A stretch of DNA of 64,000 bases from an uncultured Lachnospiraceae bacterium (GCA_902775555.1 CACYMQ010000005.1:1-64000), one strand, 5' to 3'; counted from the stretch's first letter, positions 44,476 through 53,806 are shown. Made by a program: numbers and translations. Notes: a model not told the origin generated them from the sequence alone.

Positions 44476-45084
44476 ATGGCCGAAAGGATCTGCAAGCTTC
44501 TGGAGGGCGGAACCTCCGAGGTGATCGTGAAAAAATCCAGATTTCTAGGCATCACCTTCCCTGTGGAGACAGCAGAGGAGGCTGCGCTGCAGATCGCCGG
44601 TATCCGTAAGAAATATTACGATGCCCGGCATAACTGTTATGCCTATCGTCTTCCGGATGCGGAGAAATTCTCCGATGACGGAGAACCCTCCCAGACGGCA
44701 GGAAAGCCTATGCTGGATGTGTTATCCGGTGCAGGGCTGGTGGGAGCGCTGGTTGTGGTGACCCGTTACTTCGGCGGTACACTTCTCGGGACCGGCGGAC
44801 TGGTGCGGGCTTATACGGAAGCAGCACAGGAGGCAGTGAAAAACAGCCGCATCACGGAGATACGGCCGAAGAGAAGACTTCAGTGCCGTATCGCATACCC
44901 GGATCTCGGACGGATCCAGTATATCTTCCGGGAAGCCGGACTGGAGCCGGAGATCGAATATCTGGAAAGCATCACGCTTACGGCGGATGTTCCGGATGAA
45001 CAGGTACCGAAGCTGACAGCTGCCATCACGGAAGCAACGGCCGGTAAGGCGGTGCCGGAGGTGGGGGGGCTGTTCCTGGGATGA
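44476..45084 (+). CDS. YigZ/IMPACT-family protein
   Basis: 202 residues. The N-terminal IMPACT domain carries DARHNCYAYRLPD and SDDGEPSQTAGKPMLDVL, followed by VVTRYFGGTLLGTGGLVRAY and a small C-terminal domain. The family is linked to translation stress; biochemical function is not established in bacteria. Twenty-nine bases after nrdR, ending at a two-way terminator. Confidence 0.9.
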   Translation: MAERICKLLEGGTSEVIVKKSRFLGITFPVETAEEAALQIAGIRKKYYDARHNCYAYRLPDAEKFSDDGEPSQTAGKPMLDVLSGAGLVGALVVVTRYFGGTLLGTGGLVRAYTEAAQEAVKNSRITEIRPKRRLQCRIAYPDLGRIQYIFREAGLEPEIEYLESITLTADVPDEQVPKLTAAITEATAGKAVPEVGGLFLG

Positions 45085-45108
45085 GGAACTTTCACCGAAA
45101 GACAAAAG

Positions 45109-45150
45109 AAAAGAGGGATTGCCTGTAACAGGCGGGATCCCTCTTTCTTT
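45109..45150. terminator. Two-way terminator between convergent genes
   Basis: AAAGAGGGAT pairs with ATCCCTCTTT, an inner GCCTG/CAGGC stem extends it, and T-rich tracts follow on both strands. It separates the plus-strand YigZ gene and the minus-strand surface protein. Confidence 0.9.
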
Positions 45151-45167
45151 ATGTCTTATGATCCGGT

Positions 45168-46412
45168 CTAATGCCGGATGGGGAAGCGGTAGATCTTGAC
45201 TATGGGGTCATCCATTCGGATATTTGTCACCGCATTTTCACAGTCCCAGTTCTGCTGCCAGAACTTATCCTCGGAGGGCGTATCCCCCCAGTAGACACCG
45301 ATGTGACAGTCTTCACCGGGATTCCAGGCGGGCTGAAGATATAGGATATCTCCCTTTCTTGCTTCGCCGCTCTGAAGCATTTCCTCAATGGAATTATAGA
45401 CGGAATATTTGACATACCCGTCGGCGGCGAGCTTCAGGTAGTTGTCGGCGTTTGCGTACCCGCCGCGTCCGCCCATGGCAGATACCTTATCCAGATCGCC
45501 GCCTGCCGATTTCAGCAGATGCGCGATGAAGCCGGCACAGTTCATGTGGCTTTCTTCCCCGTATTCGCTGTAGGGACGGATCAGCATCTCAGGAGTGTCC
45601 GTATAGTCCGTCATGGGGTTGAAATTCGTATTTGTATAGTCTGACTGATGCGTGACCATCCATCCGTACAGATCCTTGCAGCCCAGGTACTGGTCGATGG
45701 TGGGAGTTCCGTCAATTACGGCTCCCGTACTGTCCATACGGTATTCGACATTTCCTATGGTAAGGGTTTCATCCGGATGGAGCGATCCGTCTGCCTCGGC
45801 GTAGTAGGTTACGCCGTTTGATTCACGCCATCCGTTTGCTGTCGTCAGTTCTCCCTGGGAATCCGCGGAGTAAAGGATCCCGTCATAGGATACCAGGTCG
45901 TCCTTTACCAGGTTCCCTTCCCAGTTATAATAATACTTTTTTCCGTCCTTTGTTACGATCTGGTTTTGCAGAGATTCCGACGGAGCAGCTTCCGTTGTCG
46001 GTGTTTTGGCTTCCGTTGTCACGGTCTTGGCGGAGGTGTCAGGTGTCTGGGGAGTCACTGCGCCCTGGGCCGTTGCTGCTGTTTCTGCCGTTGACGGTTC
46101 CGTATTGCTCTCCTTCTTTCCGGAGAAAATGATGATCAGGATAATGATAAGCAGGACCAGAAGTACTCCGCCCAGGATCAGACGGTTTCTCCGGACTTCA
46201 GCCTGCCTTTTCCGAAGCCGTTCCGCACGGGCAGCGTCTCTTGCAGGATCCGGAGGCCTCTTTCCGGAAGGTGTCCGTCTGGCTGCGGGGGATCCGGAGG
46301 ATGTCCGCCCGCCCGCGGAGGAACCGGATGATGTCCTCCTGCCTGCAGAGGAACGTGTTTTTCCGGAGGAAGAAGTCCTCCTTCTTTGATCGGTATTGTT
46401 TCTTTCGTCCAT
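45168..46412 (-). CDS. Membrane-anchored NlpC/P60-like surface protein (paralogue 1)
   Basis: 414 residues. The N-tail has repeated RTSSG/GRTSSGS units, then one membrane helix (about 78-98), a Thr/Ala-rich wall-spanning stretch, about three short YYYNWEG-like repeats and the C-terminal catalytic-looking domain. That domain has MNCAGFIAHLL (Cys292) and CHIGVYWG (His370), matching the Cys/His of NlpC/P60 or CHAP-type cell-wall peptidases. The family also contains inactive members. A GGAAAGGAACC site precedes the ATG. It lies downstream of an inverted repeat that separates it from its paralogue. Confidence 0.82.
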   Translation of the reverse strand: MDERNNTDQRRRTSSSGKTRSSAGRRTSSGSSAGGRTSSGSPAARRTPSGKRPPDPARDAARAERLRKRQAEVRRNRLILGGVLLVLLIIILIIIFSGKKESNTEPSTAETAATAQGAVTPQTPDTSAKTVTTEAKTPTTEAAPSESLQNQIVTKDGKKYYYNWEGNLVKDDLVSYDGILYSADSQGELTTANGWRESNGVTYYAEADGSLHPDETLTIGNVEYRMDSTGAVIDGTPTIDQYLGCKDLYGWMVTHQSDYTNTNFNPMTDYTDTPEMLIRPYSEYGEESHMNCAGFIAHLLKSAGGDLDKVSAMGGRGGYANADNYLKLAADGYVKYSVYNSIEEMLQSGEARKGDILYLQPAWNPGEDCHIGVYWGDTPSEDKFWQQNWDCENAVTNIRMDDPIVKIYRFPIRH

Positions 46413-46451
46413 GTTGGTTCCTTTCCTGCTGTGATTTTAATTGGGGATGGG

Positions 46452-46518
46452 ACGATTGGGGACGGTTCTGGGACGCCCAGAACCGTCCCCAATCGTTCCA
46501 CCGTCCCCAATCGTTCCA
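46452..46518. repeat. 21-bp perfect inverted repeat with an 18-bp tandem copy
   Basis: The arms at 46452-46472 and 46476-46496 are perfect reverse complements around ACG. Immediately after, the 18-bp piece CCGTCCCCAATCGTTCCA is duplicated (46483-46500 and 46501-46518). It sits in the 108-bp gap between the two paralogous surface genes. Confidence 0.9.
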
Positions 46519-46520
46519 AG

Positions 46521-47414
46521 TCAGTTCCCGTTGACGGGGAACAGATAAACCTTTCCGATGGGATCGTACATGGTGATCTCCGTTACGGTATTCCCGGCAC
46601 GGGAAGAACTCCACATCTTATTCTCGGAGGAAGTTTCGCCCCAGAAGATCCCCATGTGGCAGTCCGGCTTCTTCTGAGGTTCTTTCTCGTCATCCCCCTT
46701 TTCCTTCTTAGGGTAGAGGTAGATCAGATCGCCTTTCCTTGCCTTACCGCTCTTTAGCATTTCCTCTACGGAATCAAAGGTTTCATACTGTACCAGATCC
46801 CGCAGCGCAAGATAGAGGTAGGTGTCGGCATCACCGTATTTTGCTTCCAGTCCCATATCCTCCAGCTTCTTCAGGTCCCCGCCCGTAGAGTAGAAGAGAT
46901 GGGTGATGAAGCCTGAGCAGTTCATGCCTCCTTTTTCCCCGTAATCCCCGAAGGGCTGCATCAGTTCTTCCGGATGGTCTACATGCTCCCATATCCCGAT
47001 ATAGGGGGTCTTAAAATAATAGTCATTAAAATGTTCCACCATCCAGTTATACAGATGCTGACTGCCCAGATACTCATCGATGGTGGGGAGCCCTTCCTTC
47101 AGGGTGACATGCGCCTCACGGGTCAGTATCTTCTTCTCCGTAGCGGCTTCGGTTCTGGCTTCGGTGGTTGCAGCCGGTTTTTCTGCTGTGACCACTGCTT
47201 GTTTTGCCTCTGTCGTGTCTGTTACGGCGGTTGACGGATCGACGGAGGAACTGTCCTTACCGCCACGCAGAAATACCCAGAGCAGGATTCCTGCCAGCAC
47301 AAGCAGGGCAGCACCGATGACAGCCATTCGCAGGTACATTTGTTTTCTCCGTGCCTGCTTTTTTTCTTCAATCTTCTTTTTTGCCATTTCCCGGCGGGGA
47401 TCCTTCGTATCCAT
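46521..47414 (-). CDS. Membrane-anchored NlpC/P60-like surface protein (paralogue 2)
   Basis: 297 residues, a shorter paralogue of the 45168-46412 protein. A basic N-tail, one membrane helix (about 27-47), a Thr/Ala-rich spacer, and the same C-domain with MNCSGFITHLF (Cys166) and CHMGIFWG (His253). The shared order ADTYLYLALRDL / EEMLKSGKARKGDLIYL indicates gene duplication. Start after GAAAGGACC. It is 43 bp downstream of the ABC permease gene in the same orientation, so the export unit and the two surface proteins may be one transcript. Confidence 0.8.
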   Translation of the reverse strand: MDTKDPRREMAKKKIEEKKQARRKQMYLRMAVIGAALLVLAGILLWVFLRGGKDSSSVDPSTAVTDTTEAKQAVVTAEKPAATTEARTEAATEKKILTREAHVTLKEGLPTIDEYLGSQHLYNWMVEHFNDYYFKTPYIGIWEHVDHPEELMQPFGDYGEKGGMNCSGFITHLFYSTGGDLKKLEDMGLEAKYGDADTYLYLALRDLVQYETFDSVEEMLKSGKARKGDLIYLYPKKEKGDDEKEPQKKPDCHMGIFWGETSSENKMWSSSRAGNTVTEITMYDPIGKVYLFPVNGN

Positions 47415-47457
47415 ATATGGTCCTTTCTTCGGAACGATCGTTTACAGCCCGTTATGA

Positions 47458-48495
47458 TCAGAAATAATAAATCGGCAGACACATGGAGATATATTTAAAT
47501 GTCCGATCGAAGGAGGATACGTCGAACAGCACGCCTCCGAATACGATCGCCAGAGTCAGAAGGATAGGCAGTACCTTCTGGTATACAGAGCTGCTTCTTA
47601 TGATCACGCTGAACAGCAGTGAGTAGAGGATGCAGACCAGCGTATACAGTACAACTTCACCGAGGATCATGAGTCCGTTTCCGCCTTCCGTGATCCAGAT
47701 CACCGGCCAGGAGATAAGAGACATGGGAAGGATGCAGGAAATGATGTGCAGGAGCCGCATGACATAGCGCTCTCCGCCGCGAAGTCTGAGGTAGAGCCGT
47801 TCCTCGGAGTCTTTCAGGAAGGTGGCGATACCGATGAGACCGGCCGTCAGAATGAAGAGACCTGCAAACTTCCTTACGGGGATCTCGACCTTCTCCTCCC
47901 GCGTCAGTACATTATATACGCCTCCGGAGGAATCCTCCACCCGGAAGATGTCTCCCCTGCTGAGGATGGATTCGTAGATCCGGTTCAGGGCATCCGCCAT
48001 TTGAGATGCATCGATTCCGGCATAATCGGAGATCCCGGACATATTCTTCAAAATGATGGATACGGCGGCACCACGGAAGAACCGGTTGAAGATCTCGTCC
48101 CTGCAGAGAGATGGGAGCATGGATGCCTGGGTTGTGTAAACCTGGATCCGGAGGTCTGTCGTAGTGGTCCAGGCTTGTTCTGTAAAGCCCGCGGGGATCA
48201 GGATACCGGAGTTGGATTCTCCGGAAGACAGCTCCTGATACATTTCATCCTTGTCCTTTACCGGGTGAAAATGGAAGATGGAGTTGCTGTTGCAGAGCGA
48301 ATCCACGGTTTTTTGCATGATGGGATCCGTATCCTCGCAAAGAACGGCCACCGGCAGATAGAGAGATTTCTCCGAAGCGGGGATCTGACGGTAGATCACG
48401 GCAAGAAGCACAAGGATCATCAGCATGACTGCATTTACAGGCTGACGGATGCTTCGCTTAAGCAATATGAAAAACCGGTTGAAAAAAAGTCTCAT
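47458..48495 (-). CDS. ABC-2 type membrane permease, subunit 2
   Basis: 345 residues: one helix near the N-terminus, a ~150-residue outside loop domain, then about five helices in the C-half, the layout of ABC-2/ABC3-like exporter subunits (YhgE/Pip-like ectodomain plus TM bundle). GAGGATACT precedes the ATG. It has the same plan as the next gene upstream and is 12 bp downstream of it. The cargo is unknown. Confidence 0.82.
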   Translation of the reverse strand: MRLFFNRFFILLKRSIRQPVNAVMLMILVLLAVIYRQIPASEKSLYLPVAVLCEDTDPIMQKTVDSLCNSNSIFHFHPVKDKDEMYQELSSGESNSGILIPAGFTEQAWTTTTDLRIQVYTTQASMLPSLCRDEIFNRFFRGAAVSIILKNMSGISDYAGIDASQMADALNRIYESILSRGDIFRVEDSSGGVYNVLTREEKVEIPVRKFAGLFILTAGLIGIATFLKDSEERLYLRLRGGERYVMRLLHIISCILPMSLISWPVIWITEGGNGLMILGEVVLYTLVCILYSLLFSVIIRSSSVYQKVLPILLTLAIVFGGVLFDVSSFDRTFKYISMCLPIYYF

Positions 48496-48507
48496 AGTAT
48501 CCTCGCT

Positions 48508-49614
48508 TTAGAACATAATGGTCTGCATCAGATGGATCAGTCCGGTGATGGGATTCCAGTGTGACAGATTCTGAAGGAACTTCGGCAGAAAATCGATGGG
48601 GATCAGTCCGCCGGATATATACATCAGAAGTATGATGCCCACCAGGATCACCAGGTTGGCATATACGGTATTTCTTGAACTGTAGGAGAGGAACAGGATA
48701 AATGCTCCGATGCAGAACAGGATCGGAAGGATCAGCAGCAGAGAGGTGAACTTCGGGTTCAGGCCGGAGATCAGTAGACCTGTGAAGATCACAAGATAGG
48801 ATGCATACAGAAGAAAGACCGTACTGATCCATTCGCTGCAGGCAATCCCGAAACGACCGACGCCGCATCCCCGCTGGCGGATCCGGTAGGCTTCCTTCTT
48901 ACCCTGATAGAATGCGGTCAGGATGAAACAGAGAAAGGATAGGACCAGAAGGGTGTAGCCTCCTGCCAGCTGTTTGGTAAGAGGGAGTCCCGCGAGGTCA
49001 TCGAAGGCCTTGCTTTCAAAGAGATTCTCCCTTGTAAGGACATAGGTAAAGTTGGAGGAGTTTACGCTCTGGGCAAAGGAAGCGGCAGCCTCACTGTCCA
49101 GTCCGAGCTCCCGGTTCAGCATAAGGATCGCATACTGTGCAGCCTGGGCGGTGCCCAGCATATCCGCACTGTTGAGTAAAAGATCGTTGATGATATGCTC
49201 TTCCAGCGTATCATTTCCTTTAAATAAAATGCGGACAGGATCGTTACCTCCGGTAAGAACCGTATCCACAAAATTATCCGGGATCAGGATCAGGGCTGTG
49301 ATATCTCCGTTCTCAAGGGCTTTCGTTCCTTCTTCTTCCGAAGAGAGGATGCGTATGTCCAGAGTTTCGCGGAAGCTCTTCATATCTTCCATGATCTGAT
49401 AACCAAAGGCATCATTTTCGTCATTGTTCGGCATATAGAGTCCCACGGGGACCTGTTCATACTTGTTGGGATTAAAGAAGAGATGCTCGCCGTTCATGAT
49501 GATCACGAGGGATACGAGCAGGAACAGAAGGGTATAGAGAAGCGTGGCGGGAAGGATATGTACCGCCCGTCTCAGATCTGTACGTATGGTTCTTTTCAGT
49601 TGTGACAGATTCAT
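48508..49614 (-). CDS. ABC-2 type membrane permease, subunit 1
   Basis: About 368 residues from the ATG at 49614 (MNLSQLKRTIRTDLRRA); the upstream extension of the frame runs over the ATPase gene gap and is not needed. N-terminal helix, an extracytoplasmic domain (YMPNNDENDAFGYQIMEDMK) and five C-terminal helices. Pairs with the ATPase at 49653-50345 and the permease at 47458-48495 to form one exporter. Confidence 0.82.
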   Translation of the reverse strand: MNLSQLKRTIRTDLRRAVHILPATLLYTLLFLLVSLVIIMNGEHLFFNPNKYEQVPVGLYMPNNDENDAFGYQIMEDMKSFRETLDIRILSSEEEGTKALENGDITALILIPDNFVDTVLTGGNDPVRILFKGNDTLEEHIINDLLLNSADMLGTAQAAQYAILMLNRELGLDSEAAASFAQSVNSSNFTYVLTRENLFESKAFDDLAGLPLTKQLAGGYTLLVLSFLCFILTAFYQGKKEAYRIRQRGCGVGRFGIACSEWISTVFLLYASYLVIFTGLLISGLNPKFTSLLLILPILFCIGAFILFLSYSSRNTVYANLVILVGIILLMYISGGLIPIDFLPKFLQNLSHWNPITGLIHLMQTIMF

Positions 49615-49652
49615 GATTGTCTCTCTTTGCCCCTTAATATATATGGTTCGTT

Positions 49653-50345
49653 TCAGCCGATCTGGTTCCCGGCCATGAGGAGCTGGGGAAGGGATGCATC
49701 GGATGGCAGTTCCTTCAGATTTGTGCAGCTTCCGTTCTGCAGAAGCCATACATCATCGCAGAATTCAAAAAGCTTCTCATCATGGGAGGCGATCACAAGG
49801 GTTCCTCCGTTGGACCGGAAGGAGCGGATATACTCCTGGATGGATTCCTTGGCCAGAATATCCAGTGCTGCCAGCGGCTCATCCAGAAGAAGGATGGTGG
49901 GACGGTTGATCAGCACGGTGGCGATGGAAAGCCGTTTCTTCATACCTCCGGACATTCTGCGGACGGGAACCTCCAGATAGGTATGAACGCCGAGAATGGA
50001 CAGATTGGTATTCGTCAGACTATCGTAGATCGCAGCCTTGTCCAAAGGAGTCCAGAGGCGCAGATTGTCCATGGCGGACAGCTCCTCGATCAGTGCATTT
50101 TCCTGCGTGACATAGCCGATCTGTTTCTGGAAGGCTTTTGCGTCCTCTTTGTATGTCTTTCCGTCCAGGGTGATGGTTCCGGCACTGATGGCCTTTGATC
50201 CGGCAATGGCCGAAAGCATGGTGGATTTTCCCGAACCGTTCAGCCCGAGGAGACCGATGCACTCGCCGGGACGTGCGGAAAGAGAAACATCCCGGAGGAT
50301 GACCTTCTTTCTGTATTTCAGTTCAACATGGCTAAGCTCCAGCAT
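49653..50345 (-). CDS. ABC transporter ATP-binding protein
   Basis: 230 residues. Walker A GLNGSGKST (about 34-42), signature RMSGGMKKRLSIA, Walker B ILLLDEPLAALD and H-loop ASHDEKL are complete. The signature follows the order of drug/lipid exporters with ABC-2 permeases. AGGAGG precedes the ATG; it lies 10 bp after the 92-residue gene. Confidence 0.93.
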   Translation of the reverse strand: MLELSHVELKYRKKVILRDVSLSARPGECIGLLGLNGSGKSTMLSAIAGSKAISAGTITLDGKTYKEDAKAFQKQIGYVTQENALIEELSAMDNLRLWTPLDKAAIYDSLTNTNLSILGVHTYLEVPVRRMSGGMKKRLSIATVLINRPTILLLDEPLAALDILAKESIQEYIRSFRSNGGTLVIASHDEKLFEFCDDVWLLQNGSCTNLKELPSDASLPQLLMAGNQIG

Positions 50346-50355
50346 GAAATGCCTC

Positions 50356-50634
50356 CTAATAGGAATGATCCTCTTCGATCACGTGAAAATCGAGATAATC
50401 AAAATCAATGGGTTCAATAAAACTATCCGCGGTGAACCGGGTCCGTGCGTGGCGGATGAAATCCTTTTTATTCAGATCCAGCCATATGGGGATCGCCAGA
50501 TCCAGACGATGACACCCCTCTTCGAGCGCTTTATAGACCTTGTGGGTCCGGGTCTCTTCCGGGTCATCGATCTCTACGGTGGTATCCTTGATCATATGTG
50601 TGTCTTTTATTATCTTCATCCAGATTCGGAACAT
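50356..50634 (-). CDS. Small protein of unknown function leading the exporter unit
   Basis: 92 residues, acidic, no membrane helix, with a pattern of mixed helix and strand (VYKALEEGCHRLDLAIPIWLDLNKKDF; FDYLDFHVIEEDHSY). GAGGGG precedes the ATG. First gene of the minus-strand unit, 10 bp before the ATPase. I recognise no family. Short length and good ribosome site support it as real. Confidence 0.65.
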   Translation of the reverse strand: MFRIWMKIIKDTHMIKDTTVEIDDPEETRTHKVYKALEEGCHRLDLAIPIWLDLNKKDFIRHARTRFTADSFIEPIDFDYLDFHVIEEDHSY

Positions 50635-50671
50635 GATCCCCTCTTTATTTCAGTTTGATTTAAGATTCGTT

Positions 50672-50700
50672 TTGCAGTATTATGTAAGGGTGTTTATTAT
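50672..50700 (+). promoter_or_regulatory. Promoter of htrA with a flanking inverted repeat
   Basis: TTGCAG (50672-50677), 17 bp, TATTAT (50695-50700). GGGTGTT (50688-50694) and AACACCC (50721-50727) form an inverted pair centred 33 bp apart, around the predicted start, a likely operator. The divergent gap 50635-50828 holds no gene. Confidence 0.55.
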
Positions 50701-50828
50701 TCATATTTTAAGAAAGTTTTAACACCCGCTGTAAAATAAGTTTAAATAATTCTCAATAAGTATATCACAATTCTTACATAAAAAAAGATTAAAGTTGTGA
50801 CATACTTAAGCCAGAGGAGGCAAGTGAT

Positions 50829-52523
50829 ATGAATGATGAATTTGGAAGCTTCTCTTATGGAGACGAAACAGAGGAACGAAAGGAAGAACCGAAGCAGAAA
50901 CGCTGGACGCCGGAGCCCTATAAGGAAAAGGTCTATCAGGCGCCGAACTATGTGAGAACGGATTATTCCAGACAGGACTACCTGAAGAATTCCGGTGTAC
51001 AGAACCGACAGAATACAGCAACCCCGGGAACCGCCGGAAGCCACATCGGCCCTGCAATACTGAATCCCGGGAGCAGTGCGCCACAGGTACAGTCGCCTGC
51101 AATGGGCAGCACGCCGCAGGTACAGCCGCCGGTAATGAACAGTACCCCGCAGGTACAGCCGCCGGCAATGAACAGTACCCCGCAGGTACAGAGGACACCG
51201 GTGAGCAGACCGGTACCGTCAGTAACTCCGAATACACCGCATACACCGGTGATGTCCGGAGTGCCGGGAGGACCGGATGTACCGAAGCAAAAGGACAAGA
51301 AGGAGAAGGGTGATTCCTTCGGTCGGAAGCTGCTTCGTACCGCAGCACTGGGACTGGTATTCGGTCTGGTGGGAGGAGCGGCATTCCTGGGACTGAACTC
51401 CGGAAAATTCTTCGGATCTTCTGATAAGGATGCATCAACGACCGGATCCTCCGAAACGTCAACCGGCACACCGGATACTTCGGTGTCTGCAGGCTCCGGA
51501 AACGGATCCGTCAAGCAGCAGGGTGTGGTGAGTACGGACAATTCGTCTACCACGGTGAATTATGATGTGGCGGAGATCGTCAAGAAGGCACAGCCGTCCA
51601 TCGTATCCATCACGACCAGTGTAACGACCCAGTACCAGTATTTCTATCAGCAGTTTGAGCAGCAGTCCACGGGCGCGGGTTCCGGTATCATCATTGCGAA
51701 TGATGAGGCGAATACCAAGCTGTATATCGCTACCAATTATCACGTGATCGAAGGCGCAACGGAGATCAATGTCGGTTTCAATGACGGACAGATCATAAAG
51801 GCTTCCGTAACCGGTTATGATAAGAATAACGACGTGGCGGTTGTGGAAATCCCGCTCAGCGATATCCCGCAGAGTACCAGGGATGCCATCAGCATCGCGG
51901 CGCTCGGTAATTCCGATGCCCTTCAGGTAGGCGAGCCGGCCATTGCCATAGGAAATGCACTGGGTTACGGCCAGTCTGTTACCGTAGGTTATATCAGCGC
52001 ACTGAACCGTTCCATCACGGGAAGCGACGGACACTACATCCAGACGGATGCAGCCATCAATCCCGGTAACAGCGGCGGAGCCCTGATCAATTCCAAGGGT
52101 GAGGTCATCGGTATCAACTCCGTAAAATATGTGGACAGCAAGGTCGAGGGTATGGGCTTCTCCATCCCCATCAACCGTGCTACGGATATCATCAATAATA
52201 TCGTAAGCGGAGGAACCACCGGTAAGGTATATATCGGTATCAGCGGAGCAAATATCAACAGTGAGTACTCCCAGATCTACGGTTTTCCGGAGGGGGCTTA
52301 CGTAAAGACGGTCACTTCGGGGTCTCCGGCAGAGAAGGCAGGGATCCATGAAGGCGATATCATCGTTGCGATCGAAGGGACCAAGACCATGACCATGGAA
52401 GATCTCATCGATGCATTGCAGTCATATCGTGCCGGCACCACAGTGAAGATCACCCTGTACCGGGCGAATTCCCGCGGGAAATATGAGGAAATGACCATCG
52501 ACGTTGTCACGGCCGAAGAATGA
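50829..52523 (+). CDS. HtrA/DegP-like membrane serine protease with PDZ domain
   Basis: 564 residues. The N-terminal ~165 residues are cytoplasmic, Pro/Gln-rich, with repeated QVQPPVMNSTP units. One membrane helix (about 168-190) leads to a trypsin-like domain with catalytic His305, Asp335 and Ser415 (NPGNSGGA) and one PDZ domain at the C-terminus (GISGANINSEY, AGIHEGDIIVAI). It degrades or refolds misfolded exported proteins. AGAGGAGG before the ATG. tgt follows by 25 bp. Confidence 0.94.
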   Translation: MNDEFGSFSYGDETEERKEEPKQKRWTPEPYKEKVYQAPNYVRTDYSRQDYLKNSGVQNRQNTATPGTAGSHIGPAILNPGSSAPQVQSPAMGSTPQVQPPVMNSTPQVQPPAMNSTPQVQRTPVSRPVPSVTPNTPHTPVMSGVPGGPDVPKQKDKKEKGDSFGRKLLRTAALGLVFGLVGGAAFLGLNSGKFFGSSDKDASTTGSSETSTGTPDTSVSAGSGNGSVKQQGVVSTDNSSTTVNYDVAEIVKKAQPSIVSITTSVTTQYQYFYQQFEQQSTGAGSGIIIANDEANTKLYIATNYHVIEGATEINVGFNDGQIIKASVTGYDKNNDVAVVEIPLSDIPQSTRDAISIAALGNSDALQVGEPAIAIGNALGYGQSVTVGYISALNRSITGSDGHYIQTDAAINPGNSGGALINSKGEVIGINSVKYVDSKVEGMGFSIPINRATDIINNIVSGGTTGKVYIGISGANINSEYSQIYGFPEGAYVKTVTSGSPAEKAGIHEGDIIVAIEGTKTMTMEDLIDALQSYRAGTTVKITLYRANSRGKYEEMTIDVVTAEE

Positions 52524-52548
52524 TCATGAAAAAGAATCTGGAGACTAT

Positions 52549-53682
52549 ATGTATAAGTTGATCGCGACGGACCACCGTGCCAGAAGCGGAAGCTTCCATA
52601 CGCCGCACGGGGTCATCGAAACGCCGGTTTTCATGAATGTGGGAACCGTAGCAGCCATAAAAGGAGCAGTGAGTGCCGAGGACCTGGAGGAAATCGGCAC
52701 TCAGGTGCTGCTCTGCAATACGTATCATTTGCATGTCCGGACCGGGGATCCGCTCATCCGGGAACTGGGAGGACTGCAGGCACTTACCACCTGGCACGGC
52801 CCGATCCTGACGGATTCCGGCGGTTTCCAGGTGTATTCTCTTGCCAAACTCCGTGCCATCAGGGAAGAAGGCGTGTCCTTTCAGTCCCATATCGACGGTA
52901 GAAAGATCTTCATGGGACCGGAGGAGAGCATCACGATCCAGTCGAATCTCGGATCTACTATAGCAATGGCTTTTGATGAATGTCCTCCTGCCAAGGCGGA
53001 CCGTTCCTATATACAGCCCTCTGTGGACAGGACCTACCGGTGGCTGCTCCGATGCAAGGAGAAGATCGAGGAGCTGAATGCAGCGCCGGGGACCGTCAAT
53101 CCGGAGCAGTATCTCTTCGGGATCAATCAGGGCGGCGTCATCGATGATATCCGCATCGACCATGCGAAAAGGATCGCGGAGCTCGATCTCCCCGGCTACG
53201 CCATCGGCGGACTGGCCGTGGGAGAAAGTCATGAGGAAATGTATCACATCCTGGATGTGACCGTTCCGCATCTGCCGGGGGACCGGCCGGTGTACCTGAT
53301 GGGCGTGGGAACTCCGGAGAATATCCTGGAGGCCGTAGACCGGGGAGTGGATTTCTTCGACTGCGTTTACCCCACCAGAAACGGCCGGCACGGACAGGTA
53401 TATACACATTTCGGCAAACTGAATCTGAAGAATAAATGTTTTGAGAAGGATATGCGTCCGATCGAGGAGGGATGCGGATGTCCTGCCTGCAGACGTTTCA
53501 GCCGTGCTTATATCCGGCATCTCCTGAAAGCGGGAGAGATGCTCGGGCTCAGGCTTGCGGTGCTTCATAATCTGTATTTCTATAATCATCTGATGGAGGA
53601 GATCCGGACCGCGATCCGGGAGTCCCGTTATGCATCCTTTAAGGAGGAAACACTGGACCGCCTTCGGAGCAGAGAACCGTGA
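52549..53682 (+). CDS. tgt: tRNA-guanine transglycosylase
   Basis: 377 residues from ATG 52549 (the longer frame overlaps htrA). DSGGFQVYSL with Asp89, FDCVYPTRNGRHGQ with the nucleophilic Asp, and the zinc ligands CGCPACRRF plus His near 320-335 are all present. It inserts queuine or preQ1 into tRNA anticodons. No preQ1 riboswitch is seen upstream. Follows htrA in the same direction. Confidence 0.95.
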   Translation: MYKLIATDHRARSGSFHTPHGVIETPVFMNVGTVAAIKGAVSAEDLEEIGTQVLLCNTYHLHVRTGDPLIRELGGLQALTTWHGPILTDSGGFQVYSLAKLRAIREEGVSFQSHIDGRKIFMGPEESITIQSNLGSTIAMAFDECPPAKADRSYIQPSVDRTYRWLLRCKEKIEELNAAPGTVNPEQYLFGINQGGVIDDIRIDHAKRIAELDLPGYAIGGLAVGESHEEMYHILDVTVPHLPGDRPVYLMGVGTPENILEAVDRGVDFFDCVYPTRNGRHGQVYTHFGKLNLKNKCFEKDMRPIEEGCGCPACRRFSRAYIRHLLKAGEMLGLRLAVLHNLYFYNHLMEEIRTAIRESRYASFKEETLDRLRSREP

Positions 53683-53741
53683 TGCGGATCCCCTGAGAAA
53701 AAGGGTCTGAAAGGGAATATGAAAAGGAACGAAATAACAAC

Positions 53742-53770
53742 TTGCACTTTTTGCGGAAATACAGTAATAT
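53742..53770 (+). promoter_or_regulatory. Promoter of yajC
   Basis: TTGCAC (53742-53747), 17 bp, TAATAT (53765-53770), 36 bp before the start codon. Confidence 0.62.
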
Positions 53771-53806
53771 AGGAAAAGTATTTTACGAAGAATAAGGAGA
53801 TTTGAC

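Noticed and set aside
52524-52548. preQ1 riboswitch before tgt
   Set aside because: Only 25 bases separate htrA and tgt, too few for an aptamer, and no aptamer core is present.
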